Positions 35,701 through 43,819 of a stretch of DNA of 64,000 nt are shown one piece after another; positions within the stretch are counted from its first letter, which is position 1; each line of letters starts with the position of its first letter. The notes beneath the pieces are model-generated. The model saw nothing but the letters and a program-made list of their open reading frames with translations, was not told the origin of the DNA and searched no databases. The stretch comes from Methanoculleus sp. 7T (GTDB taxonomy: Archaea > Halobacteriota > Methanomicrobia > Methanomicrobiales > Methanoculleaceae), in assembly GCF_023195915.1 (NCBI RefSeq), contig NZ_JALPRP010000002.1, positions 434,001 to 498,000 of the forward strand, given 5' to 3'. The position numbers and the translations under genes were made by a program.

Positions 35701-37061
35701 GTGATGCGGCAGTCGGCCCACTCGTCGGGGCGCTCGGGCACCCGGACGATGCCCTCAGGCTTGGGGCGATCAATACCCTCACCCGGGCCGGCCGACCGAT
35801 CGTCGACGATCTGAAAGGCGCGCTTCTGGATGAGCGTTACCGCGTACGGCTGGGCGCGGCGGAGGTCCTCGGGCGGATCGGATGGGTGCCTGAGACCGAA
35901 GGAGAGACCGTCGGTTACCTGATCGCAAAGGAACAGTGGGCTTCGATTGCAGAGATCGGCCCGGGAGCGGTCGAACCGTTGATCCGAGCGCTCGACGACC
36001 CCGACAGTGCGATCCAGATGGGTGCGGCCCGGGCGCTCGGCATGATCGGAGCGCCTGCGGTCGCGGAGTTGATCGACGCGCTCAGAGACGAACAGGACGG
36101 CGGGCAGAGAAAGGCGGTCGAGGCGCTCAAGATGGTCGGGGAGCCGGCAGTGGTGCCGCTCATCGACGCCCTCCAAGACCGCGACTGGCATATCCGCCTC
36201 GGCGCGGCGCGGGCGCTTGTTGCTATCGGAGACGCCGCCGTCGAGCCGCTGGTCCGGGCCCTCCGCAGCGGTCCCCCGGCGATCCAGATGGGCGTGGCCG
36301 CTGCGCTCGGAAAGATAGGGAGTCCGGCCGCCGTCGAGCCGCTCGTGGACACGCTCCTGCATGAGGACTGGCGCGTGGGGCGGGTTGTGGTGCGGGCGCT
36401 CGGCATGATGGGCGAAGCGGCGGTCGAACCGCTTCTGTGCGTCCTCAGGGAGGGAAATGATGCAGCCCGGAAGGGTGCGGTGGCGGCTCTCGTGCTGATC
36501 GGCGAGCCGGCAGAAAGGCTGCTTCCCGGTGCGCTCGCAGACGAGCATTTCCGCGCCCGCGCCGGGGCGGCGGATGCCCTCGACCGCTTGGGCTGGTCGC
36601 CGGAATCCGGGGAGGAGACGGCAATCTACCTGATCGCCAAGGAGCGATGGAGCGATCTGATCCGCATGGGTCCGCTCGCAGTCGAGCCGCTGGTGCGGGT
36701 GCTCAAAGACCGCGACGACAGCATCCGCCGCCGGGCAACAAAGATCCTCGGCGAGCTGCGCGATCCGCGTGCGGTTCTGCCGTTCATGGACCTCCTCCAC
36801 GATGACTACTACAGTATCAGGCGGGAGGCCGCGGCGGCGCTCGTCACCATAGGGGCTCCTGCCATGGACCCGGTCATGTCTGCGCTCGGCGACCCGGACG
36901 GCGACGTCAGGAAACGTGCGGCGGATGTGCTGGCCGAGATCGGGGATGCCCGGGCGATCGCGGCCCTCGAGGGTATCCTCGACGACGAGGACTGGTACGT
37001 CCGGAGGTCTGCGGAGGATGCAGTGAAGCGGATCCGGGAACGAGAGAAGAGCGCGGTATAA
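32751..37061 (+). CDS. Giant membrane-anchored HEAT-repeat protein
   Basis: 1436 residues. Two hydrophobic segments lie near the N-terminus (ACLVILLLCAGAAG at about 59-72 and LCPIVGLLGLFG at about 82-94). A long acidic, Pro-rich stretch of about 190 residues follows, then roughly 35 HEAT repeats (PBS-lyase type, 31-residue period, pattern A-V-x-P-L-I-x-A-L) from about residue 290 to the end. Five times the regular array is interrupted by a longer unit of pattern L-x-W-x-P...E...YLIA...W...G, at DNA near 34050, 34575, 35190, 35880 and 36590. HEAT solenoids bind proteins; partner unknown. A/T-rich promoter upstream. Confidence 0.85.
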   Translation: MCTKAPQKFRIRSFVDSMVGIDDAATEQADGAGGCAPEPDSGRAPFGTPYASACAGCGVACLVILLLCAGAAGMQVSLTHETLCPIVGLLGLFGPDGSSFLRHWIRKSTKGRDNEENPRNLDPDPEAAALSLRAPREEAPTTAPPNERVRADGETDVLERLEKIPEAFLRFEELVSPDGASAGLSSHEPKNPPDSEPVKAETLPDLPFPGSPNESAFDEPDELSELLLDDLSLPQPEPLTDEELMELLGFDDEDDKQPIEAAGCDTDSCEPADSTISAPAEEAIPYEDLSVESLIDGLGGDDAEARDRAASAIAERGTDAVPPLIEALALADDGKRWCVAETLAAIGEDSIPALIAALGDSEAQAGAAATLVRIGGPAVSPLIAVLAGGDGEVQFGARYALREIGDEAVPLLVEALDAPDGGIRSSAAEILRELEWRPPNDAAAIRYLIASEAWLDVAEYGEAAINPLISILRSPDKEAWWNAARTLGEIGEPAVDPLVDLLHRADGKVRSLTAMALAEIGLPAADPLIGVLSEPSLRGTAAAALVKIGEPAAEACIQALYKTDGDAQEALREVLSALGEAAVPPLIQALTADRSKVRSCVADILDEMGWEPWGDAERAWYLIAREQWMELALMGTPAVGPLIRTLNSDDDRVRGEAAETLGEIGDPAAVGPLVDALADDAVAPAAADALVAIGEPAVAPTLELLDGERGAARENAVEVLGRIGAPEAVPAIAELVRSGGDRLHRKAVDALIGIGAPAIEALIPLLSEDGDGHAGAVAALTGIGDAACRALVEALGDENARIRMGAAMVLERIGWAPAGEEEQAAYLIALQRWPDIVGLGASAVDFLAARLGDPDEGVQAGVAESLARLGAPAVPPLIRMLGEESLCEPAADTLVRIGEAAVDPLVRALKERKLCRAAAEALVRVGRPAAVALVPTLGRPETGEVAAEVLTAMGEPAVEPLVEALGNGDALVRQRAGDVLIGLGDAAVGPLVGALGHPDDALRLGAINTLTRAGRPIVDDLKGALLDERYRVRLGAAEVLGRIGWVPETEGETVGYLIAKEQWASIAEIGPGAVEPLIRALDDPDSAIQMGAARALGMIGAPAVAELIDALRDEQDGGQRKAVEALKMVGEPAVVPLIDALQDRDWHIRLGAARALVAIGDAAVEPLVRALRSGPPAIQMGVAAALGKIGSPAAVEPLVDTLLHEDWRVGRVVVRALGMMGEAAVEPLLCVLREGNDAARKGAVAALVLIGEPAERLLPGALADEHFRARAGAADALDRLGWSPESGEETAIYLIAKERWSDLIRMGPLAVEPLVRVLKDRDDSIRRRATKILGELRDPRAVLPFMDLLHDDYYSIRREAAAALVTIGAPAMDPVMSALGDPDGDVRKRAADVLAEIGDARAIAALEGILDDEDWYVRRSAEDAVKRIREREKSAV

Positions 37062-37066
37062 CTTTT

Positions 37067-37085
37067 TCCGGATGCACCATCCGGA
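37067..37085. terminator. Hairpin between convergent genes
   Basis: TCCGGATG and CATCCGGA with a CAC loop, directly after the HEAT gene stop and preceded by CTTTTT. Serves as a possible stop for the minus-strand PIN gene, reading into AAAAAG on the other side; a T-run on the plus strand is missing. Confidence 0.35.
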
Positions 37086-37149
37086 ACTCACTTCATCATA
37101 AACGCTAAACGAAAGGACCAAACAACAAAAGCAACAGGCCCGTAACCGC

Positions 37150-37680
37150 CTATTCCGGATTGGCGGCCGGCGAGTTATCCTGCATTTTCCTCCACGCTCT
37201 CCGCCGCTCTTCGCACTCTTCAGCCGGGAGCCGGGAGTTCTTTGCCATTATTATCCCTAGAGCGGTATCGGCGGACGCAGGGCTGAGTGTCCGGTGCTCA
37301 ATCATCATCTCCATAACCCAGAGGATGCCATGGCACTCCATTGTCTGCTGCTTAGCAAGTTTCCGTAGCCTTCCATCGCCCGTAATCAGCAGGCAGCCGT
37401 GATGCCTCGCAAGGACAAATGCGAAGAGATCCTGTATCGATAACCTGCGATTCAGGGGAACAAGTTCTGTTGCCTGTTGCACAAGAACGCCGGGGAGGTC
37501 TTCAACGGAGATGCCGGATCGCAGAACCACATCAGGAGAGGGGTTCGTATGTTCTGCCAGCACGATATCCGGCGTAAAAAAAGCGAACGGCAGATTGATG
37601 ATATCTTTGAGGAGGCCGCCGTTGTAGAGGTCTATGATCACGCTGGCGTCAATCACACATCTCGATCGGGAACCCATCAT
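37150..37680 (-). CDS. PIN-domain toxin-like protein
   Basis: 176 residues from the ATG at 37680, chosen for the AAGGAGA SD seven bases ahead. Motifs are CVIDASVIIDLY (first Asp pair), LAEHTNP (acidic helix) and LLITGDGRLRKLAKQ (late Asp), the PIN RNase set. It overlaps the end of the XRE-ImmA/IrrE gene by 32 bp, so the two are translated together. Pairs of a COG2856-type HTH-metallopeptidase with a PIN protein are known toxin-antitoxin-like modules. Likely an RNase toxin; its target is unknown. Confidence 0.8.
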   Translation of the reverse strand: MMGSRSRCVIDASVIIDLYNGGLLKDIINLPFAFFTPDIVLAEHTNPSPDVVLRSGISVEDLPGVLVQQATELVPLNRRLSIQDLFAFVLARHHGCLLITGDGRLRKLAKQQTMECHGILWVMEMMIEHRTLSPASADTALGIIMAKNSRLPAEECEERRRAWRKMQDNSPAANPE

Positions 37681-38728
37681 GCCGTTCTCCTTCGATCTGA
37701 CAGAATTCAGGAATGCTCTTCCCAAGGAGTTCCGATGCACGGGACGCCGAGATCACATCCTCCGCATACGCTCTCATCACAAGACGTTTCATCCTCCTCG
37801 GCTCCTCAGGAGGGATCTGATCTCCCGGCTCGCATTTGCGCCATTCCATCGCCTCGAAGTGATCGAATATTCTGCGGTACTCTCTGTCCGGGATGATACC
37901 CAGGTCCTTTGCCCGGTGGACCCAGGCCTGGATGCTCAACCCATACTGATGCTTCAACAGGTGCAACTCGAAGAGATCCAGCCTATTCCGGCTCTCCCCC
38001 AACTCAACTCTGGCCACCCCTTCCGGGACAAGGAACGCACCGGCAAACCGGTGCGCAACTCTCTCGTTATCAAGATCCTGCGATGGTTCAACCATCAGGT
38101 GACCCAGTTCGTGGGCAATACTGAACCTCTGCCGGTCTCCCGGCACCCCCTCCCGGAGTATGATCGCCGGCGTTGTACCGTTATACCAGAATGCGAGGGC
38201 ATCAAACGCATCTGGGGCAGAGATTGCTCCTACTTTTATTCCTTTATCCTCAAGCAAGTCGGTAAGACTCTCTATCGGACGATCGCCGAGCCCCCAATCC
38301 CGGCGAAGCTTTCCAGCGACCTCCTCCACCTCCCGGATATCGGTGATCCGTATGGGATATCCAAGAGGTATGGAGGATCGTGACTGTCGTTCGAGGTCGA
38401 AGAGGTCTTCAACCTCAATATATCGTTCAAGCCATTCTCGTGCCCTCTCTTTCACCATTTCCTCGTCTTTCTTACAGAGGCCGGCAGAACGGAACGCCGG
38501 CACCGTCAAATGCAGGATATGCACATCAGGACGCATCAGGTACTCTACTCTCACGCCCAATGCGGTGCTTAATTTGAGGAGGACGCCGGAACTTGGAACC
38601 ATAACTCCTCTCTCATATTTGGAGATTGCAGTGGCGGTAACGCCCGCCCTGCTGGCCAGTTCCCGCTGATTGAAGCCGTTCATCTTCCGGGCCATCTTCA
38701 ACCTCTCTCCGATGGTCACCTCATTCAC
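37649..38728 (-). CDS. XRE-HTH/ImmA-IrrE metallopeptidase (antitoxin-like)
   Basis: 359 residues. An XRE helix-turn-helix sits at about 6-62 (NQRELASRAGVTATAISKYERG). A COG2856 ImmA/IrrE peptidase domain at about 150-270 has the zinc motif HELGH (FSIAHELGHLMVEP) and a downstream ligand region VAHRFAGAFLVPEG. Proteins of this kind bind their own promoter and are cleaved or cleave a repressor in response to stress. Here the partner is the PIN gene. An inverted repeat around the TATA box upstream (38739-38777) is a good candidate for its operator. Confidence 0.88.
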   Translation of the reverse strand: MNEVTIGERLKMARKMNGFNQRELASRAGVTATAISKYERGVMVPSSGVLLKLSTALGVRVEYLMRPDVHILHLTVPAFRSAGLCKKDEEMVKERAREWLERYIEVEDLFDLERQSRSSIPLGYPIRITDIREVEEVAGKLRRDWGLGDRPIESLTDLLEDKGIKVGAISAPDAFDALAFWYNGTTPAIILREGVPGDRQRFSIAHELGHLMVEPSQDLDNERVAHRFAGAFLVPEGVARVELGESRNRLDLFELHLLKHQYGLSIQAWVHRAKDLGIIPDREYRRIFDHFEAMEWRKCEPGDQIPPEEPRRMKRLVMRAYAEDVISASRASELLGKSIPEFCQIEGERHDGFPIEMCD

Positions 38729-38738
38729 CTCGCTTCAC

Positions 38739-38777
38739 GGTTTACAAGATAGCAGTTATTTTATAAATATGTAAACC
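38739..38777. promoter_or_regulatory. Inverted repeat around the XRE promoter
   Basis: GGTTTAC at 38739-38745 and GTAAACC at 38771-38777 flank a TATA-like TTTATAAATAT. A third GTAAACC lies at 38878-38884. Probable autoregulatory operator of the XRE/PIN pair. Confidence 0.55.
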
Positions 38778-39189
38778 TGCTGTAAGGATGGAGAAAATTC
38801 GCCGGTCGCTCGGACCATAAGTATCTAATCGAATACATATACTTTGATGAAAAATATCGATGTTACTTAGAATTGTTGTAAACCGAAAGGCCCGTCGCCT
38901 GCACCTCTGCCGCCTTCAACCGGGGACCATTATCAGTTTGTTCTCGCCCGGCAGTCCCCCGGACCTATCCGGGAACTGCTATCCCCAACTGCATTCCGGT
39001 GCCACGGGCGGCCGATAGGGACGGGCGGCCGATAGGGACGGGCGGCCGATAGGGACGGGCGGCCGATAGGGACGGGCGCGCCAGGCTACGACGAAAAGCA
39101 ACACGGCCCGAAGCATGAGGCGCCCTGATGCAGAGTTCAGCCGACGAAGGCGTAGCCTCACCCTTTGAGAACATCGCAGAAGAAAAACA
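38778..39189. other. Intergenic region up to the tRNA gene
   Basis: About 410 bp with no protein frame I can support. A/T-rich to 38880, then G/C-rich with the 17-bp minisatellite at 39006-39073. Frames running through the minisatellite code for repeated Pro/Arg strings and are not genes. Confidence 0.5.
39006..39073. repeat. 17-bp minisatellite, four copies
   Basis: Four exact tandem copies of GGGCGGCCGATAGGGAC, followed by a partial fifth (GGGCG). It lies 117 bp from the 3' end of the tRNA-Leu gene. Confidence 0.95.
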
Positions 39190-39274
39190 TGCGAGGGAGG
39201 CGATTTGAACGCCCGAACACCTTCGTGACAAGGCCCTCAACCTTGCGCCTTTGACCTGTCTCGGCAACCCTCGC
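39190..39274 (-). tRNA. tRNA-Leu (anticodon GAG)
   Basis: On the minus strand the sequence folds as a type II tRNA. Acceptor arms are GCGAGGG and CCCTCGC, the D arm is GCCGAGACAGGTCAAAGGC, the anticodon stem is CAAGG/CCTTG around loop TTGAGGG (anticodon GAG, reading CUC/CUU), a 14-nt variable arm follows, and the T loop is TTCAAAT. The discriminator base is A, as in tRNA-Leu. No intron, and CCA is not encoded. Confidence 0.93.
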
Positions 39275-39303
39275 TCTGGTCCTCTATATACAATGCATTG
39301 CAA

Positions 39304-39313
39304 CATAAAATAT
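39304..39313 (-). promoter_or_regulatory. Candidate TATA box of tRNA-Leu
   Basis: Minus strand ATATTTTATG, centred about 26 bp before a start near 39282, which would give a leader of some 8 nt before the tRNA. A nearer TATATA (39285-39290) sits too close to the tRNA to be its TATA box. Confidence 0.4.
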
Positions 39314-39600
39314 CTTGCTCTTCGGCATACGGTCCGGGGGCGGACGTTCATGAGCGCATGCGCCGGTCGCTGGGTTTTAGGGGTAAGTCCGTCCCGAGAG
39401 TATCCGGTGATTGAAGAGCCGCATGATTCAGAGCGCTCTTACGCACGTTCATGGAGAGTTGAGCCGGACCCGGGCGGGGGCTCCTCCCTTGATGCGACGA
39501 ACCCCCGAGCCCCATCCCACTCGGCCTTCGGCCTCCTGTGTCCGGGGTGGCCTTCCCCGGCTCTTCCCCCGGCTTGTCCCATGCACTGGACCGTGGCGGA

Positions 39601-39990
39601 CTGCGCATCTGACGATGCTCGAACGCCCGCCCTTTGGCCGGTCCTACTGCGCATCTGACGATGCTCGAACGCCCGCCCTTTGGCCGGTCCTACTGCGCAT
39701 CTGACGATGCTCGAACGCCCGCCCTTTGGCCGGTCCTACTGCGCACCTCCGGTGCTCGAACGCCCGCCCTTTGGCCGGTCCTACTGCGCACCTCCGGTGC
39801 TCGAACGCCCGCCCTTTGGCCGGTCCTACTGCGCACCTCCGGTGCTCGAACGCCCGCCCTTTGGCCGGTCCTACTGCGCACCTCCGGTGCTCGAACGACG
39901 CTCCTGCGGGAGCGTCCTACTGCGCATCTGACGATGCTCGAACTCCTGCCCTTCGGCCAGTCGCACTGCACACCTCCGGTGTTCGAACGC
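39601..39990. repeat. 45/46-bp tandem array
   Basis: Units start at 39601, 39647, 39693, 39739, 39784, 39829, 39874, then more diverged ones near 39920 and 39966. The core TGCTCGAACGCCCGCCCTTT is constant. The first three units have CATCTGACGA before it and are 46 bp; the next four have CACCTCCGG and are 45 bp. There are no unique spacers, so it is not CRISPR. Single inverted copies occur near 44370-44400 and 44738-44772. Confidence 0.9.
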
Positions 39991-40020
39991 CCGCTGTGCC
40001 ACCGGGCGTTTATCACATCT

Positions 40021-40067
40021 GGGGGTGGGGCTGACGGGGAGGAGGTCTCCCCCCTCCCCTGTCTCAC
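40021..40067 (+). repeat. Dispersed G/C hairpin repeat, copy B
   Basis: Same element as at 10606 and 44582, with GGGGAGGAGG and a C-run CCCCCCTCCCC around TCT; the stem has one mismatch and one extra C. It lies about 80 bp before the ACT-domain gene. Confidence 0.8.
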
Positions 40068-40144
40068 GGAAGCACACAGTCGCACTCCGCTGCCCCGGCA
40101 CCGCCTTCGGTGTATATTTATACGTCAGGTTCCAACGATCTCGT

Positions 40145-40648
40145 ATGTGGGCTGATATCTCACGAGAGTTCGCCGATTCACCATCCCAGGCGCGGGTAGT
40201 GCGCTTCTTGCTGGAGAACGGGTTCGGCATCAACGAGGAGGGGCGCATCGTCTGCAACGGCATCGAGATCCCCGCCACGCACATCGGCAGGGCGATCGAG
40301 ACCGACCGGAGAGTCGTAGACGCCACAGCCCGCCGCATTCTCGGAAACCCGGAGTTGCGAGAGGTCTTCATCCGGATGCGCGCGTCCCCCGACCTCTCCC
40401 GGGTCGCAGAGGCCCTCGGCCTCTCGGTCATAACGCTGCTCCCGAAAGACGCACAGCAGAAGGGAATCGTCGGTGCGGCGGTCAAAGTCCTCGTCGATCA
40501 CGACCTCTCCATCCGCCAGATCTTCGTCACCGACCCCTACCTCGCAGAAGAGCCGAAATTGGTGATGATCGTGGACGAATCGCGGGTCCCGGCGTCCGTC
40601 TACGAAGACCTGCGCGCCCTCCCGCAGGTAAAACAGTTGATTATCTGA
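40145..40648 (+). CDS. ACT-domain regulator of amino acid metabolism (COG2061-like)
   Basis: 167 residues from the ATG at 40145 (opening MWADISREFADSPSQARVVR); the open frame extends upstream into repeat DNA and was cut there. An HTH-like N-terminal half (ARVVRFLLENGFGINEEGRI) is followed by an ACT-like region near 90-165 (GIVGAAVKVLVDHDLSIRQIFVTDPYL). This fits archaeal COG2061, proposed regulators of homoserine dehydrogenase or aspartate-family synthesis. Likely cytosolic, with an amino acid ligand. The 3' end overlaps the convergent HD gene by 8 bp. Confidence 0.85.
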   Translation: MWADISREFADSPSQARVVRFLLENGFGINEEGRIVCNGIEIPATHIGRAIETDRRVVDATARRILGNPELREVFIRMRASPDLSRVAEALGLSVITLLPKDAQQKGIVGAAVKVLVDHDLSIRQIFVTDPYLAEEPKLVMIVDESRVPASVYEDLRALPQVKQLII

Positions 40649-41126
40649 GAAGTTCCATATCAAGCCCGAGCCGGTAGATCCGCTTCCTCTGCCGCTTCGG
40701 GAGGGCGATTGTGCGCTGCAATCGCTCCTCCATGGCGATGATCCGGGTCCCCTTCACCAGGTTGTCCGCATGGGCGACAATCTTCTCTTCGGGCGTCCGG
40801 GGCATGCAATCGCGCGGCACGAGACCGAGAAGCGAGCACTCGTCTGCCGTCAGCCCGGCGCCGATGTGCCGCTCGACGATGGAGGCGATCGCTTCGTCGA
40901 GGCCGAGCGAGCGGCATATCGTGCCGCCTACTTCAGCGTGGCGAAGGTCGTGCGTCACTCCCCTGCCGATATCGTGGAGGAGAGCGCCGGCCTCCACCAG
41001 GTCACGGTCTACAAGGGGATCGGAGGCGTACATGAGCGCGAGGTCGCGCACCACCCTGCAATGCGCGATGACCCCCTCGGAACACCCGGCGCCCCTGAGG
41101 AGGCCGATGTAATCCGACTCACGCAC
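40641..41126 (-). CDS. HD-domain phosphohydrolase
   Basis: 161 residues from a GTG at 41126 that overlaps the end of tfe by 8 bp. The HD motif is [10 protein letters not shown] with preceding [10 protein letters not shown], then HAEVGG and VERHIGAG, all metal-binding positions of the HD fold. I recall this as the short archaeal HD family (TIGR00295). Probably a nucleotide phosphohydrolase; substrate unknown. Cotranscription with tfe is certain from the overlap. Confidence 0.88.
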   Translation of the reverse strand: MRESDYIGLLRGAGCSEGVIAHCRVVRDLALMYASDPLVDRDLVEAGALLHDIGRGVTHDLRHAEVGGTICRSLGLDEAIASIVERHIGAGLTADECSLLGLVPRDCMPRTPEEKIVAHADNLVKGTRIIAMEERLQRTIALPKRQRKRIYRLGLDMELLR

Positions 41127-41640
41127 TCCCGAGGCTCTCCTTGATCTTGTCGACCCTTCTCCGGAGGGCGGTGGCAATGAGCTCGTTGTCGAAGTGCTCA
41201 AGCATCTCCTCACAGTTCGGGCACTCGAAGTTCCAGTTCGCCGCGTCCGTGAAGGTGTAGATGACGCCGCAGTTCTTACAGATATAGAAGTCGTTCTTCT
41301 CCTCGTAATTCAGTCGCGCATCGAGGTGTTCGAGCACGTCCCTGATGTCCTCCTCGATCACCTCATGGAGGCGGTCCAGGCGGAGGTGCCAGAGGTAGGT
41401 GAGCCAGCCGGTCTCGGTGTTCTTCAGCCGCCGGTACTCGGCGAGGCGTTTTTCGTAGAGCGTATACAGCGTGTGGCGGACGGTATTGAGATTGATCTCG
41501 GTCTTCTCGGCGAGTTCTTCGTCGCTGTGCTCCCCCCCATCAGGGAACCGCTTGAGAAGTTCGATTCCTTCCTCCCCGATCATGCGCAGCAGGTAGGCTT
41601 CGATCGCCGGATCGTTTAACAATTCAGTGACGGATACCAT
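41119..41640 (-). CDS. tfe: Transcription factor E, alpha subunit
   Basis: 173 residues. The N-terminal extended winged helix (about 1-90: [22 protein letters not shown] ... [22 protein letters not shown]) is followed by a zinc ribbon ([10 protein letters not shown] ... CPNCEEML). It is the archaeal homologue of TFIIE-alpha, which helps promoter opening by RNA polymerase and TBP/TFB. First gene of a small operon with the HD protein. Confidence 0.95.
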   Translation of the reverse strand: MVSVTELLNDPAIEAYLLRMIGEEGIELLKRFPDGGEHSDEELAEKTEINLNTVRHTLYTLYEKRLAEYRRLKNTETGWLTYLWHLRLDRLHEVIEEDIRDVLEHLDARLNYEEKNDFYICKNCGVIYTFTDAANWNFECPNCEEMLEHFDNELIATALRRRVDKIKESLGSA

Positions 41641-41807
41641 TGCTCAGTCTTCCCCATAGTTGATAATCGTATAATAGATATTAGATATCGTTCAGCATCG
41701 ATGCGCACCATAATGTGCTCTCAATCCTTAATTCCCTTTCCCGTCCGGAGGCCCGGCCGAGCATCGAGGAAAGAATGGTCAAGTAGAGATGAGAACGCTT
41801 CTGAGGC

Positions 41808-42884
41808 TTACTCCCCAACCAATCTCCGGACAGCCTCGACGGTTCTCTCCAAGTCAGCGTACGCCCCCGCCTCGGTCTCCGCGCACCCGTAGACGCTCAC
41901 GAGGGCGTGGCCCTCCTCGAACTCGGTGCCGGGCCAGGGAATATCGGCGATCCGGGGCGCAAGCACCGAGAGGTCCGCGTCGAGCCGCATGTCCCGCTCC
42001 GCAAAGAGGATCCGTCGGACCGCGACCCTTCGAGCCGCAGGCCTCGCCGCCGGGAGAACGCCGCGGCAGGCGTCCATGTGCATCGCAAAGACGCTCTCTC
42101 CGGTCGCGAGCTCCACCGTATCGAGAGTGGCTTGGAACCGAGGGTTGATCTCGATCGCCCAGGGTTTCTCCCCTGCCATGAAGTCGATCCCGACGGAACC
42201 CACGCACCCGCTCGCCGCCGCGATCCGCTCCGCGCATGCGATCATCTCTCCGGCAAGCGGGTGGGAGAACGGGGTGACCGACCCGGCAAACCCGTGCGCG
42301 CTCTCGCCGTTCCCCCGCAGGATCTGCCGGTTGACCGCGACGGCCCGCGCACGCCGCCCGTCCGCGACGCAGGAGACGCTTGAGGGGATCCCGTCGACGA
42401 GAGCCTGAGCGACGTAGGGCACGTCCGGCCAGGTCTCCTCCCACCGGCGGAGTTCCTCCTCGGTTCTCGCAACTGCGTTGCGCCATCCCCCTGCTCCCCG
42501 GCGCGGCTTGACCATCACCGGGTAGTGATCGCTTCCGGCGAGCGGCGGGACCGGCACGTCCAGCCCCTCGAAGAACCGCTGGATCTCCAGTTTGTCGAGG
42601 AACCGCTCCACCTTCCGGGGCGGGGTGCCGCAGAGCGGGATCGCCGTCCCGACGGCCTCGGCGCCCGAGGTGACGACCAGCGCGTCCACCGGGTGGCGGG
42701 CGGCGAGTTCGGCGATCTTCTCCGGGAGCTCGGCGAGGTCGCCGAACGTAGCACAGTCTTCCGTGCACCAAGTGAGGTCCTGGTCGCAGAAATGGTCGAC
42801 GGCGTAGACCGTGTAGCCGGCACGGCGGGCCGACTGCGCCACATGCCGCGTGGCGAACCCGGCAACCAGCACCCGGCCTTTCAC
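41808..42884 (-). CDS. ATP-grasp ligase-like protein
   Basis: 358 residues from a GTG at 42884 that overlaps the aTrm56 stop (GTGA). It opens with a Rossmann-like fold ([20 protein letters not shown]). ATP-grasp elements are [11 protein letters not shown] (Lys and Gly loop), [14 protein letters not shown], and the metal triad in [21 protein letters not shown]. It resembles COG2232 of methanogens. The family forms carboxylate-amine bonds; the substrates here are unknown, though cofactor glutamylation is a reasonable guess. Confidence 0.85.
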   Translation of the reverse strand: MKGRVLVAGFATRHVAQSARRAGYTVYAVDHFCDQDLTWCTEDCATFGDLAELPEKIAELAARHPVDALVVTSGAEAVGTAIPLCGTPPRKVERFLDKLEIQRFFEGLDVPVPPLAGSDHYPVMVKPRRGAGGWRNAVARTEEELRRWEETWPDVPYVAQALVDGIPSSVSCVADGRRARAVAVNRQILRGNGESAHGFAGSVTPFSHPLAGEMIACAERIAAASGCVGSVGIDFMAGEKPWAIEINPRFQATLDTVELATGESVFAMHMDACRGVLPAARPAARRVAVRRILFAERDMRLDADLSVLAPRIADIPWPGTEFEEGHALVSVYGCAETEAGAYADLERTVEAVRRLVGE

Positions 42885-43405
42885 TGCTCCACCGTCTTCT
42901 TGCCTACTTTCGTCGGCTCGATCCGGATCTTCGCATCCGGATACTCCCGGTTGAGTTCCGTCCCCTCGAAGAGGTGGTCGAGGAAGAGGGCGAGGCTCGA
43001 GATCTCGGAGTGAGGCTGGGTGGTCACCGAGACGTTGTAGTCGGCAAGGCCGTAGATCTCGCCCGGAACCTTCTCGGCTCCGACCACGACGAGCACCCGC
43101 TCCTCGTGCCGGATCTCGTCGATGACGTCGGTCATCCGGAGCCCGTACATCGTGAGGTGGACGACCTTGCCGCCGGCGGCCTTCCAGTCTTGGATGCACC
43201 GCCGCCACTTCACGTCGTTCTCTGCAAAGAATTCACCTCCCCACCGGGCGGCCACATCCTCGATGCTCGCGATCACGCCGGGGTCGTTCGCGGCGAGGTA
43301 CATGCCCCGGGCCCCGAGCGCCCGTGCCGCAAGCCCGACATGGGTCGTCACCCGCTGGTCGCGTTCGGGCCGGTGGCCGATTCTGAGTACCGCTACGTCA
43401 GGCAT
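42881..43405 (-). CDS. tRNA (cytidine-56 2'-O) methyltransferase aTrm56
   Basis: 174 residues. It is a SPOUT methyltransferase specific to archaea that methylates C56 in the T loop. Recognisable parts are [51 protein letters not shown] and [16 protein letters not shown], the knot and SAM-binding region. It sits between the small HTH gene (4 bp upstream) and the ATP-grasp gene. Confidence 0.93.
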   Translation of the reverse strand: MPDVAVLRIGHRPERDQRVTTHVGLAARALGARGMYLAANDPGVIASIEDVAARWGGEFFAENDVKWRRCIQDWKAAGGKVVHLTMYGLRMTDVIDEIRHEERVLVVVGAEKVPGEIYGLADYNVSVTTQPHSEISSLALFLDHLFEGTELNREYPDAKIRIEPTKVGKKTVEQ

Positions 43406-43409
43406 CCCG

Positions 43410-43688
43410 TCACTCCTCTCTCCTCTTTGCCTTGACGACGCCGTTCTCGATGACGAACGGCATATCCTCAGTATACCGGCACTGGCACTCGATCAGCGAC
43501 TCCTGAATGGAGCAGAGGCACACCGTCTCCCCGGAGCGCCGGATCAGAAAGTAACGCTCAAGACGCTCGAGGGATGCCGTGACCGCAGTAGGTTCAAAAC
43601 CAGTAGTTGCTACCAGGTCTCCGGTCGTAATACCGCCGTTTTCGGGAATCCGGTGGTATACGACCCAGTCCAGATCTTCCTCACGCAC
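43410..43688 (-). CDS. Small winged-helix protein
   Basis: 92 residues. The helix-turn-helix is [34 protein letters not shown]; after the wing a [14 protein letters not shown] cluster has four cysteines, possibly a metal or redox site. It ends 4 bp before aTrm56 on the same strand and is its likely operon partner. Function unknown. Confidence 0.75.
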   Translation of the reverse strand: MREEDLDWVVYHRIPENGGITTGDLVATTGFEPTAVTASLERLERYFLIRRSGETVCLCSIQESLIECQCRYTEDMPFVIENGVVKAKRREE

Positions 43689-43819
43689 ACCTATTCTTTT
43701 TTCCGGACAGACCGATATAGTTATTCATGCGCCGGTCGCACCGTTCCGGCCATGCGGCCCGCCTCAGGGCGGTTTGCCGCAGAAGCTGGGGTGCGGCGGG
43801 AATACGGTGAGATCCGAGT

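Larger units (their letters stand above)
39314..40144. other. Repeat-rich intergenic region (locus B)
   Basis: About 830 bp without a supportable gene. It shares with locus A the CGGCCTTCGGCCTCC block (near 39523), the ACTGGACCGTGG block (near 39585) and the G/C hairpin block (40021-40067), with a 45/46-bp tandem array between the last two. Long open frames here arise from the array and change frame with each 46-bp unit. Confidence 0.8.

Noticed and set aside
34977-37121. 714-codon minus-strand frame opposite the HEAT protein
   Set aside because: Antisense shadow of the repeat coding region.
39601-39990. CRISPR array
   Set aside because: Units follow each other directly with no unique spacers, and the unit is 45/46 bp of one continuous repeat.
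39634-40155. Proteins with repeated APPVLERPPFGRSYC units
   Set aside because: These frames are products of the DNA array; 46-bp units shift the frame, no start signal is present and no such family is known.
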